NCBI RefSeq assembly: GCF_014647515.1
Contig: NZ_BMPI01000086.1
Span: forward strand, 1 to 44,497
Source: Dactylosporangium sucinum
GTDB taxonomy: Bacteria > Actinomycetota > Actinomycetes > Mycobacteriales > Micromonosporaceae
Length of the DNA stretch: 44,497 nt
Direction: 5' to 3'
The notes under the pieces were generated by a model. It did not search any database. It had not been told where the DNA came from and worked only from the letters and a program-made list of their open reading frames with translations. Made by a program: the position numbers and the translations under genes. Of this stretch, positions 24,412 to 31,975 are shown one piece after another. Each line of letters starts with the position of its first letter. The first letter of the stretch is position 1.

Positions 24412-26010
24412 TCATCCGTCTTTCGTGATCAGCCGGAGCAGGGAGCGGTCCTCGCCCGGAGCGGCCACCAGGCACAGACCGACGGGGAGGGCGCCGACCC
24501 GTGGCGTCGGCAGCGAGAGCGCAGGGGCACCGGTGAGCGAGGCCAGGCAGGTCAGCCGTAGCGTGGCCGCTCGGACGGCCTCGACCTCGGCAGGATCCCG
24601 GTCGCGCTGCGGCGCGGGGCTCGAGGTCGCGGGAAACGCAAGCGCCGTTCCGGCTGGAAGGAGGGCGAGCAGCTCGTTGCGGGCCGCGCGAAGTACCACT
24701 CGTGCCGCGGACTCCTCCTTGGCGCCGATGCGGCCGCCTTGCCGGAAGCGGGCCTCCACAGCCGGATCCAGCGCGCCGGGGTGCTCCTCGACGAACCGGC
24801 CGTGCAGCCGCCACGCTTCTGCCTGCTGAACGGCCCGGAACGCCGCGAACCAGGCTTCGAGTCGGTCGGGATCCAGATGTGCGGTGCGGAGCCGTGATCC
24901 AGCACGCAGTGCCAGGGCCCGCAAGGCGGCCCGCACGGCGACCCGCACCGCGGGCTCGGCGAGCGCCTGAAGCTCGGGTACGACCACCAGGTCGTCGATG
25001 TCGTGGGTCCCCGCCGGCGGCAACAGAATGTCCGCCGCCTCGGCGAGCAGGGTCGCTTCCCTGGTGAGCAGGCCGATCGTATCGAAGGACGGCGCGAGGC
25101 CGACGAGTCCGCGCCGGTCCACCGCGTCGTGCGTGGTCCGCAGGCCGTAGAGGCCGCAGTACGAGGCCGGTACACGAATCGATCCGGCGGTGTCCGTGCC
25201 GAGGCCGATATCGGCCGCTCCAGCGGCCACCGCGGCCGCGGGACCGCTGGTGGATCCGCCCGTGACCCGGCCGGGCGCCGCGGGATTGTCCGGCGCACCG
25301 TAGTGGATGTTCGTCCCGGCGAGGGAGAACGCGAGTTCGTCGGTATGCGCGATCCCGGCCACGTCGGCACCAGCGGCCAGCAGCCGATGCACGGCATCCG
25401 CGTGCTCGCGCTCGATCGATGCCGCGGCCAGCCACGCGGGGTTGCCGGCGCCGATCGGGTGGCCGGCGACGGCGAACAGATCCTTCACCGCCACTCGGGC
25501 CCGGGCCAGTGGTCCGCGCTCGGCGCCCTGTGCCACCACAGCATCGGCGCCCGGCGGCACCCGCCACGTCCCCGGCGACACCCCGGGGGCCGCGCCGGCT
25601 GCCGCGGCCCGTGGCGGTCCCGTCGAGACGTGTGCCGCCGTCACGACCCAGGCGGATTCGGTGCCCGGCCCGGGGATGTCACGTCGCTGCCATACCTGTG
25701 TCTGGACGCCGGTCCCGCCGTCCTGCCTGCTCGACTCGGCGACGATGACGGCCGCATCGGGCGTGAGGTGTCTGACATGCACGCGCACCAGACGTCGAGG
25801 CGGAGGCGGCTGCCGGCCGGCGCGGAACTCCGCGATCTGCTCGTGCCCGACGAGTGTGTATCCGCCGTCGCTGCGGATCGTGCCGGTGTCGTCGGCGAAC
25901 AGCGCGTCGAGGACGCTCACGTCGTTCGCCATCAGAGCCCGCTCGTACCGCATGAAGGCGCGCAGCAGCGACGGGTCGGCGGAACGGAGATCGGGATCAC
26001 CGGCCGTCAT
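24412..26010 (-). CDS. AtzH-like domain fused to amidase-signature hydrolase (AtzE-like)
   Basis: A 532-residue protein. Residues 1-130 form a SnoaL/NTF2-fold AtzH-like (DUF3225) domain: LLRAFMRYERALMANDVSVL and TRIRSDGG-type region, ending near WVVTAAHVS. Residues about 150-532 form an amidase-signature domain with Lys176 (VAVKDLF), cis-Ser253 (GGSTSG) and nucleophile Ser277 (DTAGSIR), spaced as in malonamidase. In cyanuric acid degradation AtzH and AtzE are separate proteins acting on dicarboxy- and carboxybiuret, so a fused form suggests sequential decarbamoylation or deamidation of a related ureide. AGGAGG precedes ATG 26010, which lies inside the 3' end of the GntR gene. Confidence 0.87.
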   Translation of the reverse strand: MTAGDPDLRSADPSLLRAFMRYERALMANDVSVLDALFADDTGTIRSDGGYTLVGHEQIAEFRAGRQPPPPRRLVRVHVRHLTPDAAVIVAESSRQDGGTGVQTQVWQRRDIPGPGTESAWVVTAAHVSTGPPRAAAAGAAPGVSPGTWRVPPGADAVVAQGAERGPLARARVAVKDLFAVAGHPIGAGNPAWLAAASIEREHADAVHRLLAAGADVAGIAHTDELAFSLAGTNIHYGAPDNPAAPGRVTGGSTSGPAAAVAAGAADIGLGTDTAGSIRVPASYCGLYGLRTTHDAVDRRGLVGLAPSFDTIGLLTREATLLAEAADILLPPAGTHDIDDLVVVPELQALAEPAVRVAVRAALRALALRAGSRLRTAHLDPDRLEAWFAAFRAVQQAEAWRLHGRFVEEHPGALDPAVEARFRQGGRIGAKEESAARVVLRAARNELLALLPAGTALAFPATSSPAPQRDRDPAEVEAVRAATLRLTCLASLTGAPALSLPTPRVGALPVGLCLVAAPGEDRSLLRLITKDG

Positions 26011-26689
26011 CGGCGCCGTCCTCCTGTTCGTCTTGGGTGAGCCTCTGTGACGCCGCGATGTGTTCGAGCATGAGGGAGCGGGAGAGCTGAGCGTCGCCCT
26101 CGACGATCGCCGCGACGATCTGGGCGTGCTCGTGCCACGAACTGTGCGCCCTGCGCGTGACGACATCGGCGTAGAACCACGAGATCTTGTGTGAGATCTG
26201 GTCGAACAGGCCCAGCAACATGGTGCTTTCGCTGGCCAGCGCGATCGCCCGGTGCAGGTCGGTGTTGAGCTGCGGCAGTACCTCGATCTCGCCCCGGGCG
26301 ACACAGTCCTGCCCCTCGGCGAGGATCGCCCGGATCACGCGGAGCCTGGCGGGTGCCACCCGTTTCGCCGCCCGAGCGGCCGCCAGGCCCTCCACCGTCG
26401 CCCGGACCTCGAACAGGTTCTCCGCGTCCTCTCGGGTCATCCGGGTGACCGTGCGGATCCGTGGACTCGTGGTGGTCACGAAGCCCTCGCCCTCTAGAAG
26501 CCGCAGCGCCTCGCGGACGGGTACCCGGGAGACGCCGTAGGCGTCGGCGAGCCGCAGCTCGGTCAGTCGTTCCCCGACCGCGAGCCGGCCGGTGACGATG
26601 TCTTCGCGGAGTTGGCTGGTGACCTGCTCGACGAGGCTGCGTCCGGCGCGCGAGGTTCGCCGGCCGCTCGTGGCGGCGCCTTCGTTCAT
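25997..26689 (-). CDS. GntR-family regulator, FCD subgroup
   Basis: A 230-residue regulator: winged helix at about 18-85 (LVEQVTSQLREDIVTGRLAV, VSRVPVREALRLLEGEGFV) and a C-terminal helical FCD domain (ENLFEVRATVEGLAAARAAK, LNTDLHRAI, WHEHAQIVAAI) with the Asp and three His that bind metal and a carboxylate ligand. AAGGGA precedes ATG 26689. It overlaps the amidase start by 14 bases, so it is cotranscribed with the amidase, cysteine hydrolase and transporter, and is their probable regulator. GTATAC-centred palindromes near 31.4 kb are candidate targets. FCD ligands are usually organic acids. Confidence 0.92.
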   Translation of the reverse strand: MNEGAATSGRRTSRAGRSLVEQVTSQLREDIVTGRLAVGERLTELRLADAYGVSRVPVREALRLLEGEGFVTTTSPRIRTVTRMTREDAENLFEVRATVEGLAAARAAKRVAPARLRVIRAILAEGQDCVARGEIEVLPQLNTDLHRAIALASESTMLLGLFDQISHKISWFYADVVTRRAHSSWHEHAQIVAAIVEGDAQLSRSLMLEHIAASQRLTQDEQEDGADDGR

Positions 26690-26877
26690 GACTTTCCCTT
26701 CCGGGAACACTTCGGTCAGGCGTCCCGGCGGGACGGTGGGACGGCGGTGCGCACGTGCCGGGCCGAAGTCCCGACGCCGGCTGGGGCGCCGCGCCACGGG
26801 GAACGGTCTATCAGGACGGCGCCGCCCCTTCAACCTCACCGCTTCGTCGTCGGTCGGTGCGGCGGTGCGGGCCGGGG

Positions 26878-27930
26878 TCATCGTGCACGCTCCAGCGCCC
26901 GACGAGGGTTGTCGACGCGCATGCTGGCGATCTCGGCGTCGGAGACCCCGAGCGCGGCCAGCCGGGGAACCACGTTTCGGCTCAGGTGCCGTAGACCCCA
27001 CCCGCCATGCGCGATGAACTGCGGCTTCATGCACAGGTCATGACTGAGCAGGACCTGATCGACGAACCCGCGATCGAGCAGGACCTGCACCATGTGGTAG
27101 CGGTCCTGGTCGTGTGATCGACGCGGATAGTCGCCGCCCCGGCGGGCCGAGATCGCCCACTGCTCCATCCCGAAGGTGTCGAGCTCGACGAAGACGCCTC
27201 GTTCCGCGGCCAGCAGCGCAAACTCGGGCTCCGGCCGTTCGTCGACGTGACTGACCACCACCTTCCGCGGGTCCACACCCAGGTCCAGCACGTAGTCGAT
27301 CGCCGGCAGCGTGCCGAGCGGATCGGGGAAGATCGACCGGTGGATGTTGAGGGCGACACCGGTCTGCATCTGGGCCAGGGCAGCGCCGTGCAGTACCTTC
27401 AACTCGGCGGCGGTCGGCGTGTTGCTGGTACCGATCTCGCCGATGATCCCCGCCCGAATGCCCGTGGTACCGACCCCGACTTCGATCTCCTCGACGAGGA
27501 CGTCTCTGATCACCTCGGGTGGTACGTGCTTGATGAACGGCGAATGGGCGAATTCGACGTACTCGCCACATCCCATCACGATGTTGACGCCCGTCATCTG
27601 CGACATGGTCTTCAGGGCGACGGGGTCCCGGCCGATGCCCGGGATCGACAGTTCGACAACCGTGTGGCTGCCGAACTCCTTGAGCGTGCGCAACTCGTGC
27701 AGCGCCACGTGCAGGTCGGTCTGGAACATCGGCTCGCGGTAGGAGAACGGGGCCAGTTGTACGTCGCCACGCGCCTGGAGGTCGTACGGCTTGGTGAACT
27801 CCTCGAGCAGTCCCGGGTCTTCCGGCGGTACCCACTGCGCGGTGGCGTTGGCGATGAGGTGCTCGTGAGGCAGCACGATGCCCAACTCGGCCGCGCTGAC
27901 GTCACCGAGAACGGTGGTCACATGGCTCAC
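26878..27930 (-). CDS. Phosphotriesterase-family metal-dependent hydrolase (PHP-like)
   Basis: A 350-residue TIM-barrel amidohydrolase. Metal ligands are His22 and His24 (LPHEH), a bridging acid in GIIGEIGTS, and the later histidines in NIHRS, VSHVDE and LLSHDLC. The bridging residue is Glu, as in E. coli PHP, not the carbamylated Lys of phosphotriesterase or of most lactonases. Such proteins mostly hydrolyse lactones or esters of natural metabolites. GTG 27930 overlaps the stop of the MetV-MetF gene (GTGA), so the two are coupled. Probable role: opening a lactone or lactam ring in the pathway. Confidence 0.88.
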   Translation of the reverse strand: MSHVTTVLGDVSAAELGIVLPHEHLIANATAQWVPPEDPGLLEEFTKPYDLQARGDVQLAPFSYREPMFQTDLHVALHELRTLKEFGSHTVVELSIPGIGRDPVALKTMSQMTGVNIVMGCGEYVEFAHSPFIKHVPPEVIRDVLVEEIEVGVGTTGIRAGIIGEIGTSNTPTAAELKVLHGAALAQMQTGVALNIHRSIFPDPLGTLPAIDYVLDLGVDPRKVVVSHVDERPEPEFALLAAERGVFVELDTFGMEQWAISARRGGDYPRRSHDQDRYHMVQVLLDRGFVDQVLLSHDLCMKPQFIAHGGWGLRHLSRNVVPRLAALGVSDAEIASMRVDNPRRALERAR

Positions 27931-29063
27931 GCCGCGACCCGCTGCCCGGAGAGACCCGCCTTCTCGAGCACGGCGCCGAGGATGTCGGCCTGTTCGGCGG
28001 AGGCGGTGAGCGCGTTGGTACGACCCGTCACCGGCGCCAGCAGGCAACCGGAGACGCCCGGACTGTGCGCGAGCTCGGCGACGGTCTCGGCCGCGATCGC
28101 GATCCCTTCGGCACCGGGATCGGCGGATCTGCGCAGCCGGGCGAGGGTCTGCTCGGGGATCGAGAAGCCACGCAGTCCCGCGTTGACCCGGCGTGCGGTC
28201 GGCTCGTCGGGCAGCACCGCCACGCCCCCGAGGAGGAAGAACTCCGGGACACCGGCCCGGGTCTCGTTGACGTCGGCCAGAAATCGGCGCCACAGCGGCA
28301 GATCGAAGATGTGCTGGGTGATCAAGAAGTCGGCGCCCACCTCCACCTTGCGCAAGACGTGCCGGGGGCGCCGATCGTACGGCGGGGCGAAGGGATGGGC
28401 CGCCGCCCCGATCAGGTAACGCGGGGCGGATTCGACCTCCCGCCCGTTGTCCAGACGACCGTGGTCACGCAGATCCGCCGCCACGCGGATCAGCCGGGTG
28501 CTGTCGAGATCGAAGACCGGCCGCGCCTGCGGGCTGTCACCGACCTCGACGTGGTTGCCCGTGACGACAAGCACGTTGGAGACGCCGAGGCTGGCCACGC
28601 CGAGCAGGTCACCCTGCAACGCGATCCGGTTACGGTCCCGGCAGCTGAAGGTAGGCATTGCCTCGACGCCGGCCCGAAGCAGGTGCGCCGTCGCGGCGAC
28701 GTTGCCCATGTGCACGTTGGCCCCGGAGTGGTCGGTGACGGAGACGACGTCGGCGAGGTCGGCCAGAGTCCGGGCGGCGGCCGTGAACGAGGAGGCGTCC
28801 GCGGTGTCGGCGCCGTTGACCTCGGCAACAATCATGAATCTGCCGGCCCGCAACCCCTGCTCGAACATCCCGCCGCTGCGCGGCACGGCGGCGCCGCTGC
28901 CATCCCGCGGCTCCAACTGCCCGACGGCCTCCTGCGTCCCGTCGATGAACGTGCAGCGGACGCTTGGGCGGATCTCGCAGCCGCCGTCGCCGCCGACGCC
29001 TCCGCAGGGGCCGATCTGCATGGACTTCGGACAGGTCTCCAGGAGCGGTAGCACGTGCTGCAT
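27927..29063 (-). CDS. MetV-MetF fusion: methylenetetrahydrofolate reductase with N-terminal Cys-rich domain
   Basis: A 378-residue protein. Residues 8-40 hold a MetV-type motif with four Cys (11, 20, 29 and 37: CPKSMQIGPCGG, GCE, RCTF), a metal or cluster site known from acetogen MetV and related domains. Residues about 65-370 form a MetF-like TIM barrel with FMIVAEVNGAD, NVLVVTGNHVEVGD and GADFLITQHIFD, binding flavin and methylene-tetrahydrofolate. The reaction would interconvert methylene- and methyl-tetrahydrofolate. It suggests that a methyl or one-carbon unit is removed from the pathway substrate. ATG 29063 follows AAGGGA, divergent from the BMP-like gene 33 bases away. Confidence 0.85.
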   Translation of the reverse strand: MQHVLPLLETCPKSMQIGPCGGVGGDGGCEIRPSVRCTFIDGTQEAVGQLEPRDGSGAAVPRSGGMFEQGLRAGRFMIVAEVNGADTADASSFTAAARTLADLADVVSVTDHSGANVHMGNVAATAHLLRAGVEAMPTFSCRDRNRIALQGDLLGVASLGVSNVLVVTGNHVEVGDSPQARPVFDLDSTRLIRVAADLRDHGRLDNGREVESAPRYLIGAAAHPFAPPYDRRPRHVLRKVEVGADFLITQHIFDLPLWRRFLADVNETRAGVPEFFLLGGVAVLPDEPTARRVNAGLRGFSIPEQTLARLRRSADPGAEGIAIAAETVAELAHSPGVSGCLLAPVTGRTNALTASAEQADILGAVLEKAGLSGQRVAA

Positions 29064-29084
29064 CGGGGGTCCCTTCTTGCGACC

Positions 29085-29099
29085 TATACTGCTCGGGTG
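29085..29099 (+). promoter_or_regulatory. -10 element placing transcription start at a GTG (leaderless)
   Basis: TATACT at 29085-29090 lies 6 bases before GTG 29097. With normal spacing transcription would begin at or beside the GTG, and there is no ribosome site upstream. No convincing -35 box is seen. Confidence 0.5.
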
Positions 29100-29915
29100 C
29101 GGGTAGGCGTCTTGTTAGCAGGTCCGGCGGGTGACGGCGGCTTCGTCGACGGCGCGCTGGAGGCAGTGGCAGGCGCCACCGCCGCAGGCGCCGATATCGA
29201 TCTACGTCACGGTGCACCCGAGCTGCCGGACCCGTCGTGGGACGCGGTGGTGTGCCATGGCATCCAGCATCTGGACTGGGTGCGCCGCCACCGCACGACC
29301 TACCGTCGCATCGTGCTGACCGATCGTCCTCCGACCCGCGACGGCCTCGAAGGTGTGACGCTCGTGGACTGGTGCTGGGACCAGGCGGGCTACTGCGCCG
29401 GTGCCTTCGCGGCCACACTCGCCGGCGGCGACCCGATCGGCCTGATCGCCGGCCCACCCGTGCTGACCCAGCGGCGGATGGCTTCCGCGTACGCCGCCGG
29501 AGCGATGAGCGCCCGTGGCGGTCCGGTCATGGTGCATCACCTCACCACGTTCGAGGACCGGGCGGGAGGCGAGTCGTCCGGGAAGCTGCTGGCAGGGCCG
29601 GGCGGGTGCGCCGTGGTGGCGCATTCGGCCGATGCCGCGGGGGCCGCCGGATGCGCCAGCGCGCGAAAGCACGGTGCCGCGACGGTCGGCTTCCTCGGGA
29701 GCCTGGACGACCACGTGGCGTTCGTGCGGAGCGACATCGCCGGGGTCGTGGGGGAGATTCTGCGCCGGCTGCACGGGGACGAGGAACTGCCTGCCGTCCT
29801 CGCGTGCGGGCTGGACTCGGGCTATCTCGACCTGATGCTCGCCGAAGGGTCGCCGCCGGAGCTGCACCAGGCCGTCGAGCGGGCCAAGGCAGATGTCCGT
29901 GCGGGCGTGCTCTGA
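29097..29915 (+). CDS. BMP/PnrA-like periplasmic-binding-fold protein without signal peptide
   Basis: A 272-residue protein. VRVGVLLAGPAGDGGFVDGALEA, DQAGYCAGAFAATL with GLIAGPP, and AYAAGAM match the BMP (Med/PnrA) family, whose lipoprotein members bind nucleosides. Here the first strand begins at residue 1: there is no signal peptide or lipobox, so the protein is cytosolic, perhaps a sensor or co-regulator. The GTG start is read from a TATACT 6 bases upstream, suggesting leaderless translation, and codon 7 is the rare leucine TTA. It is divergent from MetV-MetF and convergent with the amidohydrolase. Confidence 0.75.
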   Translation: MRVGVLLAGPAGDGGFVDGALEAVAGATAAGADIDLRHGAPELPDPSWDAVVCHGIQHLDWVRRHRTTYRRIVLTDRPPTRDGLEGVTLVDWCWDQAGYCAGAFAATLAGGDPIGLIAGPPVLTQRRMASAYAAGAMSARGGPVMVHHLTTFEDRAGGESSGKLLAGPGGCAVVAHSADAAGAAGCASARKHGAATVGFLGSLDDHVAFVRSDIAGVVGEILRRLHGDEELPAVLACGLDSGYLDLMLAEGSPPELHQAVERAKADVRAGVL

Positions 29916-29932
29916 CGCGTCGCCGGTGCGGC

Positions 29933-31306
29933 TCATCCAGTCGCCGCCAGCGCGAGCGCGCGAAGCCGGGTGTGCAGTTCCTGCGAGGCGCGGCCGGCAA
30001 GAGGATTCGTGGAGCGTCCCTGCCGGCTGACCAACTCGCCACCGACGTACACGTCTCGCAGGTTGCGCAGCCCACAGGCCAACACGTAGCTCGCGATCGG
30101 ATCCCAAACCGGGCCGACGTCGGGAGAACGGGGGTCGACCACCACGAAGTCGGCGTACTTACCGACCTCGAGACTGCCGACCACGTCCTCGACGCCGATC
30201 ACCTCCGCGGACCCGAGAGTATGCATGCGCAGCATCTGGCCCGGGGACAGCTGAGTGGGCGAACCCGTCACGGCCCGCAGCATGTACAGACCCATCCTCA
30301 TGTTCTGCCACGGGTCCGCCAGATCGGTGCACGACTGGTCGTCAAGGCCCACACCCACCCGCATGCCGCCGGCCCGGACCGTAGGAATGTCCGCGACACC
30401 TGAGGCGAGCCGGCCGTTGGCGGTGGGCTGCCAGGACATGGCGCACCCCGCGGCCGCGGCGCGGGCAACGATCTCCGGCGTGGCCTGGACGAAATGCCCG
30501 AACACCAGGTCCGGGCCGAGTGCCCCCGCCTGTTCGTACCAGTCGAACTTCTCCCGTTGCTGTTCGAGATGCTCGCGGGTTTCGAGGAAGTGTGGCTGGT
30601 TCAGGAGGTTGAACCGTCGCATGGCGGCGACCTCCAGGACGGCCGTGCCTCGATCCGCGGACCACTGGACGCCCCCGCTGATCGCGGTGCGCAAGTAGTA
30701 CCGGGGATCTGCGCCCTGCCCGTAGCGGACAACGTCTCCGAGCCGGTCCAGGACCTCCTGTTCGGTACCCACGAATTCGTCGAGCTGGACGCTGTTGACG
30801 AAGCGCAGACCGGCGTCGGCCTTGGCGTCGGCCTGGCGGAAGGCGTACTCCGGGGGACGCAGCTCGCTGCCCGTCCTGCGCTGGCCCTGCTGAAGGGGTT
30901 CGAACCGCAGCCGGGTGTCGCAGAAGTCGTAGGCGGTGGTGACGCCGGCACCGAGGAAGTCCAGTGCGCCGTGCAGCGTGCACCAGTAGATGTCGTCGGG
31001 GGAGCAGTGCCGGGTGGTCCGGTACATGGCCTCGGCCCATCCGTACAGCGTCTGGTCCGTGCCGAGTCCGCGCGACCCGCTGGTGAACAGATGACTGTGC
31101 GAGGACACGAAGCCGGGACCGACGAAGGCACCTGCCACGTCCAGCCGTGCCGTCGAGGGCTCGGCCCGAGGTGTGGCACCCGTACCGAGGTCCGCGATGC
31201 GGCCTGCCGAGTCAACCAGCAACCATCCGTCGGGCAGTGCCGCGCATCCGTCGGCGGAGGGGACGATCAGCGTCGCGCTGGACACCAGCAACTGCGTGAC
31301 GGGCAT
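29933..31306 (-). CDS. ATZ/TRZ-type amidohydrolase (cytosine deaminase superfamily)
   Basis: A 457-residue metal-dependent hydrolase with the complete site: His70 and His72 (SSHSHLF), His239 and Glu242 (PHFLET), His271 (FGHF) and Asp322 (GLDDQ). The ends LEVGKYADFVVVD and VYVGGELVSRQGR close the composite beta domain. Relatives deaminate or dechlorinate s-triazines, guanine derivatives, S-adenosylhomocysteine or hydroxyatrazine. AAGGAG precedes ATG 31306. It is divergent from the cupin/acetamidase pair over a 228-base promoter region with repeated GTATACATTC. It probably removes an amino group from a heterocycle feeding the amidases. Confidence 0.9.
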   Translation of the reverse strand: MPVTQLLVSSATLIVPSADGCAALPDGWLLVDSAGRIADLGTGATPRAEPSTARLDVAGAFVGPGFVSSHSHLFTSGSRGLGTDQTLYGWAEAMYRTTRHCSPDDIYWCTLHGALDFLGAGVTTAYDFCDTRLRFEPLQQGQRRTGSELRPPEYAFRQADAKADAGLRFVNSVQLDEFVGTEQEVLDRLGDVVRYGQGADPRYYLRTAISGGVQWSADRGTAVLEVAAMRRFNLLNQPHFLETREHLEQQREKFDWYEQAGALGPDLVFGHFVQATPEIVARAAAAGCAMSWQPTANGRLASGVADIPTVRAGGMRVGVGLDDQSCTDLADPWQNMRMGLYMLRAVTGSPTQLSPGQMLRMHTLGSAEVIGVEDVVGSLEVGKYADFVVVDPRSPDVGPVWDPIASYVLACGLRNLRDVYVGGELVSRQGRSTNPLAGRASQELHTRLRALALAATG

Positions 31307-31368
31307 GTGGCTCCTTCAACCGGGTCGATGGCCGTGCCGGCACCGGGCCCGGCAAGCGATGAGATGGT

Positions 31369-31479
31369 TGTATACATTCGACATGTCGACCACATTAAGT
31401 TGCTGTTTCCGCTCGCGGCTATTGGCCTCTAGCAGCAACTTTCGCTTGACGAGCGCGCTGCGAGCTGCGGTATACATTC
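31369..31479. promoter_or_regulatory. Divergent promoter region with repeated GTATACATTC
   Basis: GTATACATTC occurs at 31370-31379 and again at 31470-31479, exactly 100 bases apart. The first copy lies in the palindrome TGTATACA (31369-31376) and is followed by the palindrome TCGACATGTCGA (31378-31389). The second overlaps a rightward -10 (TATACA 31471-31476) whose -35 is TTGACG at 31446-31451. GTATAC-centred palindromes are known from memory as GntR/FCD operators, so the GntR protein encoded nearby is a plausible binder. Confidence 0.6.
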
Positions 31480-31534
31480 ATCCAGCGCGCAGGCGAATGC
31501 CTACATGGAAGTCCCGTTACCCCGAAGGAGAACC

Positions 31535-31975
31535 ATGAGCGGTGACAGGCCGATCGTCCGGAAGCTGGCCGAGATCCCGGCACACTTGATCTCCCCGGGA
31601 GACACCGTGCGGCTCGCCGAACTGGCCGGACCGGTGCACGGCACGAGCGCCAGCGTGTTCCTCGAGATCTGGGACCCTGCGGGAGCCCAGCCAGTGAACT
31701 CCCACGAGGAGTCCGCCGAGGTCTTCATCGTGTTACGGGGAGAGGCGACGGCATATAGCGACGACGAAGCCGTGGATCTCGTGCCCGGCGACATCCTGGT
31801 CCTGCAACCGGGCTCGGAGCATCGAATCGTCAACACCAGCGCGACCGAGCGGCTGTACACGATCACCGTGATGGCCAAGGACAACGGGTTTGCCAAGCTC
31901 GTGACCGATGGGACGCCCGTTGGGCTCAGTCACGAAGACCGGCGGGCCCTGGTGTCGTCGGACGATCCCGCGTGA
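31535..31975 (+). CDS. Cupin-domain protein
   Basis: A 146-residue single-domain beta-barrel. The cupin motif 1 region is NSHEESAEVFIVLRGEA and motif 2 is PGDILVLQPGSEHRIVN, giving His and Glu ligands for one metal ion. Small cupins act as isomerases, dioxygenases or hydrolases of small acids, or just bind them. GAAGGAG precedes ATG 31535. One leucine codon is TTA (31733-31735). Its TGA overlaps the GTG start of the acetamidase gene, so the two are coupled and probably act one after another on the same compound. Confidence 0.85.
   Translation: MSGDRPIVRKLAEIPAHLISPGDTVRLAELAGPVHGTSASVFLEIWDPAGAQPVNSHEESAEVFIVLRGEATAYSDDEAVDLVPGDILVLQPGSEHRIVNTSATERLYTITVMAKDNGFAKLVTDGTPVGLSHEDRRALVSSDDPA

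Noticed and set aside
24215..25567. Long leftward frame within the amidase gene
   Set aside because: It is a different frame on the same strand as the amidase, Arg/Gly-rich and without motifs, while the amidase frame has its full catalytic triad.
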